NCBI GenBank assembly: GCA_007125455.1
Contig: SLDE01000061.1
Coordinates: 1 to 13,831, forward strand
From: Ectothiorhodospiraceae bacterium
GTDB lineage: Bacteria; Pseudomonadota; Gammaproteobacteria; Thiohalomonadales; Thiohalomonadaceae
DNA: 13,831 nucleotides
Reading direction: 5' to 3'
The translations under genes and the position numbers were made by a program. Position 1 is the first letter of the stretch. Every line of letters starts with the position of its first letter. This document shows, in pieces, positions 7,767 to 13,831 of this stretch. The notes under the pieces are model-generated. The model had not been told where the DNA came from, did not search any database, and saw only the letters and a program-made list of their open reading frames with translations.

Positions 7767-9395
7767 TTAACCCGCGTGTTCGGGGATCATTTCGATGGCG
7801 TGGCAGGGGCATTGCTCCTGGCAGGTGCCGCAGCCGGTGCACAGGCTGTAGTCGTAACGGTATTTCTTGCCGGGGCCGAGTTTGATGATCGCATCCTCGG
7901 GGCAGGAGCCGTAGCAGCCATCGCATTCGAAGCAGTTGCCGCAGGAGAGGCAACGCCTGGCCTCGTAGAGGGCGTCTTTTTCGTCGATCCCCTGCAGGAT
8001 CTCTTCAAAACCACCCAGGCGCTGGGACAGCGGCAGGTGGGGCTGTTCCACCTGGGGGGCCTCGGTGCGATACCACAGGTGCAGCTTGTCGTGTTCGATG
8101 ATCGGGTGCTTGGGCCGGGGCTGGTAGGTCTCACCGCGCAGCCAGGCATCAATATGGCGTGCCGCCTTCTTGCCGTGGCCGGTGGCGATGGTCACCGAAC
8201 GCTCGGAGGGCACCATGTCACCGCCAGCGAAGATCCCGTCGGCACCGGTCATCATGTTGCTGCCGACGATCACCGTGCCATCGCGCTGGAATTCGATGCC
8301 GGGCACACGGCCCAAAAAGCCGGTGTCGGTCTCCTGACCCACCGCGAGGATCAGCGAGTCGGCCTCCAGCTCTTCGATCTCACCGGTGGACACCGGCTTG
8401 CCGTCCACCAGCTTCATCACTTCGACCTTGATCACCCCACCGTCGATCTCCTTGATCGAGCGCATCCAGTTGATCTTGACGCCCTCTTCCAATGCCTCGT
8501 CGGCCTCGAACTCGTGGGCGGCCATGTTGGCGCGGTCGCGGCGGTAGATGATCATTGCCTCATCCACCCCCATGCGCTTGGCGACGCGGGCGGCATCCAT
8601 CGCGGTGTTGCCACCACCGTAGATCGCTACCCGGCGGCCTAGTTTGACATCTTCGCCATTCTCCACGCTTTTCAGAAAGCTGACCGCATCCATCATGCCG
8701 CGTGCATCACGGGCCGGGATATCGATCTTCTTGGACAGGTGGGCACCGACCGCAACAAAGGCCGCATCAAAGTTGCCGGCGGCCTTCTCGGCCAGTACGT
8801 CATCGACCCGGTGGTTGAGGTGGATCTTCACCCCCATCTCCTCCACCCGGCGGATCTCGCGCTGCAATTCGTCACGCGGCATACGGTAGGCGGGGATACC
8901 AAAATGAATCATCCCACCCGCTACCGGGCCGGCCTCGAAGATCTCCACGGTATGACCCAGGCGGGTCAGGTGGTAGGCGGCGGACAAGCCGCTCGGGCCA
9001 CCACCGATCACCATCACCCGCTGGCCACCGGGGCGCGGCTTAAACTCCGGCTTCCAGCCCTTTTCCATCGCCATGTCACCGAGATAACGCTCCACCGCGT
9101 GGATACTCACCTCTTCGTCGGTATAGGTGCGGTTACAGGCGGTCTCACAGGGGTGATAGCAAACCCGGCCATGGATCGCCGGGAAGGGATTGTTCTCGAC
9201 AAGCTTCTGCCAGGCGGCCTCATACTGTCCGGCCTGGGCCAGATCCAACCAGCCCTGGATATCCTCACCGGCGGGACAGGCGTGGTTACAGGGGGGTAAA
9301 AAGTCCATGTAAACCGGGCGGCGGGAGCGGCTCGGGCCGGTGCCGCGGGCATAGCGATCCAGATCCAGATTCGCTGTCATGTCCTGAGTTGTCAT
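7767..9395 (-). CDS. FAD- and NAD(P)-dependent iron-sulfur oxidoreductase (GltD/NfnB-like), probable NifJ partner
   Basis: A 542-residue protein. Residues 1-110 form the GltD-type N-terminal cluster domain with C36, C40, C79, C83 and C87. A dinucleotide fold with VMVIGGGPSG (128-137) should bind FAD. A second with AIYGGGNTAMDAAR (257-270) should bind NAD(P)H, and the FAD-closing GIFAGGD is at 387-393. The C-terminus is a ferredoxin-like tail with C482/485/488, C491/494/498 and C519/522/525/529, enough for two [4Fe-4S] clusters. Plain glutamate synthase small subunits (about 470 residues) lack this tail, and no large subunit is adjacent. The same fold is used by NfnB and by DsrL of sulfur oxidisers; DsrL is longer. 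Placed 151 bp upstream of nifJ on the same strand, it probably passes electrons between NAD(P)H and the ferredoxin pool of NifJ. The ATG at 9395 has a poor ribosome-binding site; ATG at residue 6 is an alternative. Confidence 0.88.
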   Translation of the reverse strand: MTTQDMTANLDLDRYARGTGPSRSRRPVYMDFLPPCNHACPAGEDIQGWLDLAQAGQYEAAWQKLVENNPFPAIHGRVCYHPCETACNRTYTDEEVSIHAVERYLGDMAMEKGWKPEFKPRPGGQRVMVIGGGPSGLSAAYHLTRLGHTVEIFEAGPVAGGMIHFGIPAYRMPRDELQREIRRVEEMGVKIHLNHRVDDVLAEKAAGNFDAAFVAVGAHLSKKIDIPARDARGMMDAVSFLKSVENGEDVKLGRRVAIYGGGNTAMDAARVAKRMGVDEAMIIYRRDRANMAAHEFEADEALEEGVKINWMRSIKEIDGGVIKVEVMKLVDGKPVSTGEIEELEADSLILAVGQETDTGFLGRVPGIEFQRDGTVIVGSNMMTGADGIFAGGDMVPSERSVTIATGHGKKAARHIDAWLRGETYQPRPKHPIIEHDKLHLWYRTEAPQVEQPHLPLSQRLGGFEEILQGIDEKDALYEARRCLSCGNCFECDGCYGSCPEDAIIKLGPGKKYRYDYSLCTGCGTCQEQCPCHAIEMIPEHAG

Positions 9396-9640
9396 GGAAA
9401 CACTCGCTTTTTCATAAGGTTAGCTATAAAACAGCAGCCCATAGGGGCCAAACGATGGAGGCATTGTACAGCAAAAGAGTGCTTTTATAATGTCTATTGA
9501 AATTTCTAATACTGGGTTCACTACCTACCCAGGCCATAGCAATACTATCACCAAGTCGGCACGCGACTGATGACCCTGCCCGCCAACTGGGTAATAATAA
9601 TCGCCTTTGATCGCCCGCGATCGTGACAGGACAGCACAAC
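9396..9640. promoter_or_regulatory. Divergent promoter region between the redox operon and the dioxygenase gene
   Basis: These 245 bases are more AT-rich than the flanking genes and must hold promoters in both directions. Minus-strand candidates include TTGGCC with TTATAG 16 bases on. The perfect dyad GATCGC-CC-GCGATC (9609-9622) lies just ahead of the dioxygenase ribosome-binding site, and a GAAATTTC palindrome sits near 9500. I found no clear FNR box (TTGAT-N4-ATCAA) despite looking for one, given NifJ. Hexamer calls are weak. Confidence 0.45.
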
Positions 9641-10306
9641 ATGACCCAGGCACTGACTCTCGCACCGGGCTTCAGCGCCGCCCATGCCCAGCTAGAGGGG
9701 ATCACCGATGTGCTGGTACGCGATGGCTTCGCGATCATCCCGCAACTGCTCGACCCGACGAGCTGTCACGCCCTGGCACAAGAATGCCGGGCGCTGCAGC
9801 GCGCCGGTGAGTTTCGTCCTGCCGGGGTTGGTCGGGGCGAGATGCAGCAGGTGCGCAAAGACATTCGCTCCGATCAGATCCGCTGGCTTAGCCGCGACGA
9901 CTGCGCCCCGACCCAGGCCGACTACCTGGCCCTGATGGAGGGCTACCGCCAGTCGCTGAACAGACAGCTATTCCTCGGGCTGATGGATTTCGAGGTACAC
10001 GGGGCACTCTACCCCCCCGGCAGCTTCTACCGACGCCACCTGGATCAGTTTCGCGGGGTTGGGGAACGTACCATCACCGCCATCCTCTATCTCAACGAGG
10101 ACTGGCAGGCGGAGCATGGCGGGCAGCTGCGTATCGAACTTGACGCACAGGGCAACACCCTGGAGATCTTGCCAGAGCAAGGAACCTTCGTTACCTTCAT
10201 CAGCGCCAACTACTGGCACGAGGTTTTACCCGCCACCCGGGAACGACTCAGCCTCACCGGCTGGTTCAAGACCCGTTCTATCGGTGGAGTCTTGCCCCTG
10301 TCATAA
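9641..10306 (+). CDS. 2-oxoglutarate- and Fe(II)-dependent dioxygenase (SM-20/prolyl-4-hydroxylase-like)
   Basis: A 221-residue soluble enzyme. The iron facial triad is H133 and D135 (YRRHLDQF) with H193 (NYWHEVLP), and R202 (RERLSLTGWF) is placed to bind the 2-oxoglutarate carboxylate. ITAILYLNEDW before GGQLRIEL is the usual core strand pair of the double-stranded beta helix. Bacterial SM-20/PHD2-like proteins hydroxylate prolines in proteins such as EF-Tu in some species; the target here is unknown. A GTG at 9623 is in frame, but the ATG at 9641 has AGGA nine bases upstream and I prefer it. It is transcribed divergently from the flavoprotein-nifJ operon. Oxygen dependence makes a link to an oxygen-sensitive NifJ attractive but unproven. 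No terminator is obvious after it. Confidence 0.9.
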   Translation: MTQALTLAPGFSAAHAQLEGITDVLVRDGFAIIPQLLDPTSCHALAQECRALQRAGEFRPAGVGRGEMQQVRKDIRSDQIRWLSRDDCAPTQADYLALMEGYRQSLNRQLFLGLMDFEVHGALYPPGSFYRRHLDQFRGVGERTITAILYLNEDWQAEHGGQLRIELDAQGNTLEILPEQGTFVTFISANYWHEVLPATRERLSLTGWFKTRSIGGVLPLS

Positions 10307-10391
10307 TAATCCCGGATAGTCCTCTTCACCGCAGGTGGTCGCAGGACACGGTCGGTTGGCGTTGTCAGGAACATCACACCCAGACACTGAG

Positions 10392-10626
10392 CAACCCACA
10401 TTCAGAGAGAAGGGATACAGGTTTTTCTTCTTCTCCCGTGAGGAGTCGAGAATGCACGTACATGTTGTCTCTGGTGATGGCGAAGCCAAGTTCTGGCTTG
10501 AGCCGGAGCTCCAGCTTGCCAAGGCCTAGCGCTACAAACGACAGCAGTTAAATTGAGATCGAATCACTTATCGAGGAACATCATCATGAGCTTGTCCGCG
10601 CATGGCGTCGCTGTTTCGGCGATTGA
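10392..10626 (+). pseudogene. DUF4160 family gene, inactivated by start loss, nonsense codon and frameshift
   Basis: The translation gives the family core PTFREKGYRFFFFSREESR, then MHVHVVSG and GEAKFWLEP. Three lesions are visible. The codon where the family normally has ATG, before PTF, is CAA (10392-10394). After LQLAKA there is a TAG at 10527-10529, where the related sequence would have tyrosine (TAC). After RYKRQQLN a single extra T near 10554 shifts the frame; in the shifted frame EIESLIEEHHHELVRAWRRC and FGD, the typical DUF4160 end, continue to a TGA at 10624-10626. Removing the extra base and reading TAG as a sense codon restores one 77-residue protein of normal length. Intact members are small proteins usually encoded beside DUF2442 and of unproven, perhaps toxin-antitoxin-like, function. 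An ATG at 10452 could still make only a 25-residue fragment. Confidence 0.85.
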
Positions 10627-10852
10627 AGTAACAAATATCTCCAGCCATGGGATCTGGTTATTGGCGCATGACCAGGAGCTGTTTATGTCTTACGATGACA
10701 TTCCGTGGTTCAAGGAGCAGCCCATAAAGGCCGTTCTTCATGTCGAAGAGCCTTCCCCCGGGCACTTTTACTGGCCTGATATTGACGTTGATCTCACACA
10801 AGAAATTATCGAGCATCCGGAACGATTTCCTAATATGTCAGAAAACAAATAA
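10586..10852 (+). CDS. DUF2442 family protein
   Basis: An 88-residue protein. IEVTNISSHGIWLLAHDQEL, then MSYDDIPWFKE, then EPSPGHFYWPDIDVDL and IEHPERFP are the hallmark segments of the DUF2442 subgroup that pairs with DUF4160. The ATG at 10586 has GAGGA eight bases upstream; a TTG at 10553 would add 11 residues with no better signal. The start lies inside the 3' end of the DUF4160 pseudogene (41-bp overlap in another frame), the arrangement expected of a translationally coupled pair. The frame is open and appears intact, so the second gene has outlived its partner. Base composition is less GC-rich than in the surrounding genes. Function is unknown; relation to toxin-antitoxin pairs is a suggestion from the family's genomic habit, not shown here. 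Confidence 0.85.
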   Translation: MSLSAHGVAVSAIEVTNISSHGIWLLAHDQELFMSYDDIPWFKEQPIKAVLHVEEPSPGHFYWPDIDVDLTQEIIEHPERFPNMSENK

Positions 10853-10859
10853 CGACAAC

Positions 10860-10901
10860 CCCATCCGTCCGCGCAGCTGATGGGGCACCTGGACGGATGG
10901 G
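10860..10901. repeat. Perfect 11-bp inverted repeat after the DUF2442 gene
   Basis: CCCATCCGTCC (10860-10870) and GGACGGATGGG (10891-10901) are exact reverse complements around a 20-base loop, starting 8 bases after the DUF2442 stop. There is no U tract on either side, so it is not a standard intrinsic terminator. It could be a Rho-assisted stop, an RNA-stabilising hairpin or an operator. The rest of the gap up to 11060 shows only a CTGCAG-TCAT-CTGCAG direct repeat and nothing else I can name. Confidence 0.6.
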
Positions 10902-11060
10902 ATAACTCACCGCGACTCGTCCATAACCTGCTTGAGACTGAAAGGGACTCAGACAATCAGGCACTCTCTGTGCCGTCGCGCCTGGGAAATATATTCCCGA
11001 GATTCCAACCGACAACATCCTGCAGTCATCTGCAGTGAAATGATTTAATGGAGACCAGGC

Positions 11061-11990
11061 ATGACCAAACCACGCATCGGACTGGCACTGGGTAGCGGCT
11101 CGGCACGCGGCTGGGCCCATATCGGCGTGATCCAGGCACTGCGTGAGGAGGGGATCGAGCCAGACATCATCTGCGGCTGCTCCATCGGTGCGCTGGTGGG
11201 CGGCTGCTACTGCAGCGGCCGACTCGATTCGCTGGAGCAGTGGGTCCGTGGGCTGGGTTTCTGGGATGTGGTCAAGCTGTTCGACGTGCGCATGGCCGGA
11301 GGCTTGATTGAAGGCGACAGCCTGATGGCTGCCTTCGAAGACAAGCTGCAAAACACCCGCATCGAGCAGCTCGACAAGACCTTTGCCTGCGTGGCCACCG
11401 ATCTGCAAAGTGGACGGGAGATCTGGTTGCAACAGGGCCCTCTGCGCCAGGCGGTGCGCGCCTCCATCGCCCTCCCTGGGCTGTTCTCCCCAGTGAAGCT
11501 GGACGGCCGCTGGCTGCTCGACGGTGGGCTGACCAATCCAGTGCCCGTCTCCCTCTGTCGTGCGATGGGTGCCGAAATAATCATCGCGGTGAACCTCAAT
11601 AGCGACATCGTCGGACGGCACATCAAAAAGCACCAACGGCCACTGGAAAGCCCAAACAACAAACGCGATCAGGCCCTGCTCGATCAACTCGTGGGAAAGC
11701 TCAACGGTAGCCTGCAAGAGACCCGCCTGGGTGCCTGGGCCAACAAAAAGCTACGCAACCGGGAAGATGGACCGGGGGTGTTCGACGTGGTGGCCAGTTC
11801 GATCAACATCATGCAGGATCGCATCACCAAGAGCCGCATGGCCGGTGATCCGCCCGATGCGATCCTCACCCCCCGTCTGGGCAAGCTGGGCCTGTTGGAG
11901 TTCGACCGCGCCGACGAGGCCATCGCCGAAGGACAGGACAGTGTGCGGCGTTCGATACGCACCCTGCAGCCGTTGCTGGAGCGCCAATGA
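11061..11990 (+). CDS. rssA: Patatin-like phospholipase, RssA family
   Basis: A 309-residue protein (E. coli RssA is about 300). The oxyanion-hole loop is GSGSARGWAH (11-20). The nucleophile S41 sits in GCSIG (39-43, the GxSxG elbow), and the catalytic D154 is in LLDGGLTNPVP, completing the Ser-Asp dyad of patatins. AVRASIALPGLFSPV at 131-145 is also typical. These enzymes hydrolyse acyl esters, usually phospholipids or lysophospholipids; the substrate of the RssA branch is not settled. No signal peptide is present, so it is cytoplasmic or membrane-peripheral. GGAGA six bases before the ATG supports the start. Residues after about 185 are charged and less conserved. The last codons overlap the next gene (ATGA), so it is translationally coupled to a phospholipase D lipoprotein. 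RssB, next to RssA in E. coli, is absent here. Confidence 0.9.
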   Translation: MTKPRIGLALGSGSARGWAHIGVIQALREEGIEPDIICGCSIGALVGGCYCSGRLDSLEQWVRGLGFWDVVKLFDVRMAGGLIEGDSLMAAFEDKLQNTRIEQLDKTFACVATDLQSGREIWLQQGPLRQAVRASIALPGLFSPVKLDGRWLLDGGLTNPVPVSLCRAMGAEIIIAVNLNSDIVGRHIKKHQRPLESPNNKRDQALLDQLVGKLNGSLQETRLGAWANKKLRNREDGPGVFDVVASSINIMQDRITKSRMAGDPPDAILTPRLGKLGLLEFDRADEAIAEGQDSVRRSIRTLQPLLERQ

Positions 11991-13555
11991 CTGTAGCCAG
12001 GAGGCTGACAGCCCTGTTACTGCTCGTCCTCTCAGCACTGCTGGGCGGTTGCAGCGCCCTGCCGCCGCTGGATGGACGCAGCGAGAGCCACGCCCTGCCC
12101 CCCCATGAGGCACAACACACCCGCCTGGGTCAAAAGCTCAGCCCACTCACCCACCAGCATCCGAAACGCTCCGGCATCATCCCTCTGGCCGATGGGCATC
12201 AGGCCTTTGCGGTTCGGATGCAGCTTGCCGAGGTGGCCGAGCAAACCCTGGATATCCAATACTATCTATGGAAAAAGGACCTTACCGGCACGCTGCTACT
12301 GGAGGCCCTGCGGGAGGCGGCGGAGCGCGGGGTGCGGGTCCGCCTGCTGCTGGACGACAACCACGCACTGGGGCTCGACCCGGTACTGCACGCCCTCAAC
12401 CAACACCCGCAGATCCAGATCCGCCTGTTCAACCCCTTCGTGGTGCGCAGCTCACGCACCATGGGCTTTATCACCGACTTCCCCCGCGCCAACCGGCGCA
12501 TGCACAACAAGGCGTTCACGGTGGACAACCAGGTCACCATCATCGGTGGTCGTAATATCGGCGATGAGTACTTCGCCGCCGCCGATGGCCTGCTGTTTGC
12601 CGATCTGGATGTGCTTGCCATCGGCCCGGTGGTACAAGCGGTGTCGGATGACTTTGATCGCTACTGGATGAGCGACTCCAGCTACCCGGCCGAGCTCATG
12701 CTCGCCACCACCCACGAGTACGAGCTGAGGGATCTGGTACAAGAGGCGGTAGCGGCGCTGCGCCAGCCGGAGGCAACCGACTACGCCACCGCACTGCACC
12801 TTACCCCCTACATTACCGACCTGTTGCAGGACAAGATCACTTTTACCTGGGCTCCGACCCGCATGATCAGCGACGACCCGGCCAAAGGCCTGGGCCTGGC
12901 CGAACCGGAGGCGCTGATCGCCACCCAACTGGAGGAGATCACCGGCGGTGCCGAGCACAGTCTCGATCTGGTCTCGCCCTACTTCGTGCCCACCGCCTCC
13001 GGGGTCGCCGCCCTCAGTGAACTGGCCAGCCGAGGGGTGCGCATCCGTATCCTCACCAACTCCCTGGAGGCCACCGATGTGGCCTGGGTACACGTCGGTT
13101 ATGCCAAGCGTCGCAAGGCCCTGCTGCGGGCCGGGATCACCCTGTTTGAGACCCGCCGCCTGCAGCCCAAGCCAGACAGTGGCAAAGAAAAACGCGAACG
13201 CAGCACCGGCCCCTTCGGCAGTTCTGGCTCCAGCCTGCATGCCAAGACCTTCGCCGTGGACGGCAAGCGGGTCTTTGTCGGCTCCTTCAACTTCGATCCA
13301 CGCTCCACCGATCTCAATACCGAACTGGGCTTTGTCATGGAGAGCCCCTACCTGGCCGAGCACATCGCCAGCGCCTTCGAACACAACATCCCCAACAACG
13401 CCTATCAGGTCAAACTGGACGAGCAGGGACGCCTCTACTGGCTGGAGTGGCACGATGGCAAACTGATCCACCACCGCAGCGAACCGGGCACCGGCTTCTG
13501 GCGACGTTTGGGGATCCGCGCCGCCTCCTGGCTACCTATCGAGTGGTTGCTTTAA
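11987..13555 (+). CDS. clsC: Phospholipase D superfamily lipoprotein, ClsC-like cardiolipin synthase
   Basis: A 522-residue protein with a lipoprotein signal: RR at 5-6, a hydrophobic core (about 8-19) and the lipobox LGGC with C22 as the lipidated residue. Two HKD motifs mark the phospholipase D fold: H173-N-K175-x4-D180 (MHNKAFTVD, then GGRNIGDEYF) and H418-A-K420-x4-D425 (LHAKTFAVD, then GSFNFDPRS). The segments TLDIQYYLWKKD, LFNPF, ITDFPRANRRMHNK, SDDPAKG, and the C-terminal FWRRLGIRAASWLPIEWLL match E. coli ClsC closely as I recall it. ClsC makes cardiolipin from phosphatidylglycerol and phosphatidylethanolamine, so that reaction is the best guess. The lipobox suggests a membrane-tethered periplasmic-side protein. 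Its ATG overlaps the rssA stop. YmdB, the helper of E. coli ClsC, is not encoded nearby. A general phospholipase or nuclease role is the alternative. Confidence 0.9.
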   Translation: MTVARRLTALLLLVLSALLGGCSALPPLDGRSESHALPPHEAQHTRLGQKLSPLTHQHPKRSGIIPLADGHQAFAVRMQLAEVAEQTLDIQYYLWKKDLTGTLLLEALREAAERGVRVRLLLDDNHALGLDPVLHALNQHPQIQIRLFNPFVVRSSRTMGFITDFPRANRRMHNKAFTVDNQVTIIGGRNIGDEYFAAADGLLFADLDVLAIGPVVQAVSDDFDRYWMSDSSYPAELMLATTHEYELRDLVQEAVAALRQPEATDYATALHLTPYITDLLQDKITFTWAPTRMISDDPAKGLGLAEPEALIATQLEEITGGAEHSLDLVSPYFVPTASGVAALSELASRGVRIRILTNSLEATDVAWVHVGYAKRRKALLRAGITLFETRRLQPKPDSGKEKRERSTGPFGSSGSSLHAKTFAVDGKRVFVGSFNFDPRSTDLNTELGFVMESPYLAEHIASAFEHNIPNNAYQVKLDEQGRLYWLEWHDGKLIHHRSEPGTGFWRRLGIRAASWLPIEWLL

Positions 13556-13566
13556 AGGCAGTAACA

Positions 13567-13655
13567 AGTTGAAAGATACAAGTGGCAAGCAAACACCGCT
13601 CACGGTCACTCCATGCCACTTGCTACTTGCTACTTGCTACTTGCTACTTCCAACT
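13567..13655. repeat. Heptanucleotide tandem repeat with flanking inverted arms between convergent genes
   Basis: TGCTACT occurs four times in tandem at 13621-13648. Just left, CAAGTGGCA (13579-13587) pairs exactly with TGCCACTTG (13614-13622), and farther out AGTTGAAAG pairs imperfectly with CTTCCAACT, so the whole block can fold into a ragged hairpin. It lies between the ClsC-like gene and the convergent HIT gene, and the HIT stop codon (13637-13639) is inside the repeats. It may act as a bidirectional transcript end or be a copy of a dispersed intergenic repeat. Confidence 0.75.
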
Positions 13656-13831
13656 GCATTCATCAACCGGGCGATCACCGCATCCTGCTCATCAGTGCTG
13701 TAGGGGCGCTGCTCCCCCTGACCCCACACCGGGGCGGGCCAGGCGGGATCCTGCTGGTAGCGCACCACATGATGCAGGTGCAGCTGTGGCACCAGGTTGC
13801 CCAAGGCCGCCACATTCAGCTTGTCGCCAGC
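13637..13831 (-). CDS. HIT-family nucleotide hydrolase/transferase, C-terminal part
   Basis: The minus-strand frame enters at the window edge and gives 64 residues before a TAG. It holds the histidine-triad motif in LVPQLHLHHVVRY, then DPAWPAPVWG, a combination typical of short bacterial HIT proteins related to Ap4A hydrolase. It ends with a helical tail (TDEQDAVIARLMNAV). The preceding KLNVAALGN also fits. Family members hydrolyse dinucleoside polyphosphates or nucleoside phosphoramidates in the cytoplasm. The N-terminal half lies outside the window. The last codons (Gly-Ser-Ser-Lys-stop) are supplied by the heptanucleotide repeat, so the natural C-terminus seems to have been altered or trimmed by the repeat. 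It converges on the ClsC-like gene. Confidence 0.87.
   Translation of the reverse strand, partial: AGDKLNVAALGNLVPQLHLHHVVRYQQDPAWPAPVWGQGEQRPYSTDEQDAVIARLMNAVGSSK

Noticed and set aside
7656..8642. Plus-strand open frame of 328 codons opposite the flavoprotein gene
   Set aside because: It covers the cluster-binding tail and NAD(P) domain of the minus-strand gene; its composition is that of an antisense shadow.
9400..9640. FNR/Anr box controlling the NifJ operon
   Set aside because: Palindromes such as GAAATTTC are present, but none matches TTGAT-N4-ATCAA well enough.
9424..9738. Minus-strand 104-codon frame in the divergent gap
   Set aside because: It overlaps the dioxygenase start, has no family likeness and would fill the only promoter space available.
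12452..13474. Minus-strand open frame of 340 codons opposite the ClsC-like gene
   Set aside because: The plus strand has both HKD motifs and a lipobox; the antisense product has no domain features.
13614..13655. CRISPR-like array
   Set aside because: The 7-base units are contiguous without spacers, so it is a simple tandem repeat.

Overview
The window is about 13.8 kb of GC-rich, densely packed bacterial chromosome. Gene content and protein style (PyrC of the E. coli type, DUF3301, DUF2591, RssA-like patatin, ClsC-like phospholipase D, homodimeric NifJ) point to a gammaproteobacterium. The NifJ plus iron-sulfur flavoprotein pair, together with the base composition, would suit a sulfur-oxidising or microaerophilic Chromatiales-like lineage or symbiont. 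That placement is inference; there is no rRNA or other marker gene to prove it.

Layout. 1-1398 (minus strand): the first 15 codons of an unidentified ORF at the left edge, a LysR regulator, and a small membrane-anchored DUF3301 protein. 1512-2884 (plus): a DUF2591 protein 17 bp ahead of pyrC (dihydroorotase). 2881-3855 (minus): an aminoglycoside/choline-kinase-fold phosphotransferase whose stop codon overlaps that of pyrC tail to tail. 3895-9395 (minus): a probable redox operon, with a GltD/NfnB-like FAD-NAD(P) iron-sulfur protein followed by the 1191-residue pyruvate:ferredoxin oxidoreductase NifJ, closed by two successive hairpin-plus-U-tract terminators. 9641-10306 (plus): a 2-oxoglutarate/Fe(II) dioxygenase. 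10392-10852 (plus): a DUF4160-DUF2442 pair whose first member is a clear pseudogene (no start codon, a nonsense codon and a +1 frameshift) and whose second member is intact. 11061-13555 (plus): a two-gene lipid operon, rssA-like patatin and ClsC-like phospholipase D lipoprotein, joined by an ATGA overlap. 13637-13831 (minus): the C-terminal part of a HIT-family hydrolase, whose last codons run into a heptanucleotide tandem repeat.

How the parts may work together. NifJ interconverts pyruvate, CoA and oxidised ferredoxin with acetyl-CoA, CO2 and reduced ferredoxin. The flavoprotein encoded just upstream carries N-terminal cluster cysteines, FAD and NAD(P) sites and a C-terminal two-cluster ferredoxin-like tail, so it could couple the NifJ ferredoxin pool to NAD(P)H. 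RssA and the phospholipase D both belong to phospholipid-metabolising families.

I found no tRNA, rRNA, CRISPR array, transposase or integrase. Outside the pseudogene region no gene-free stretch exceeds 300 bases. The best candidates for something noteworthy are the NifJ-flavoprotein module, the decayed DUF4160/DUF2442 pair and the intergenic repeat families at 7638-7754 and 13567-13655. I did not find a convincing wholly new system.
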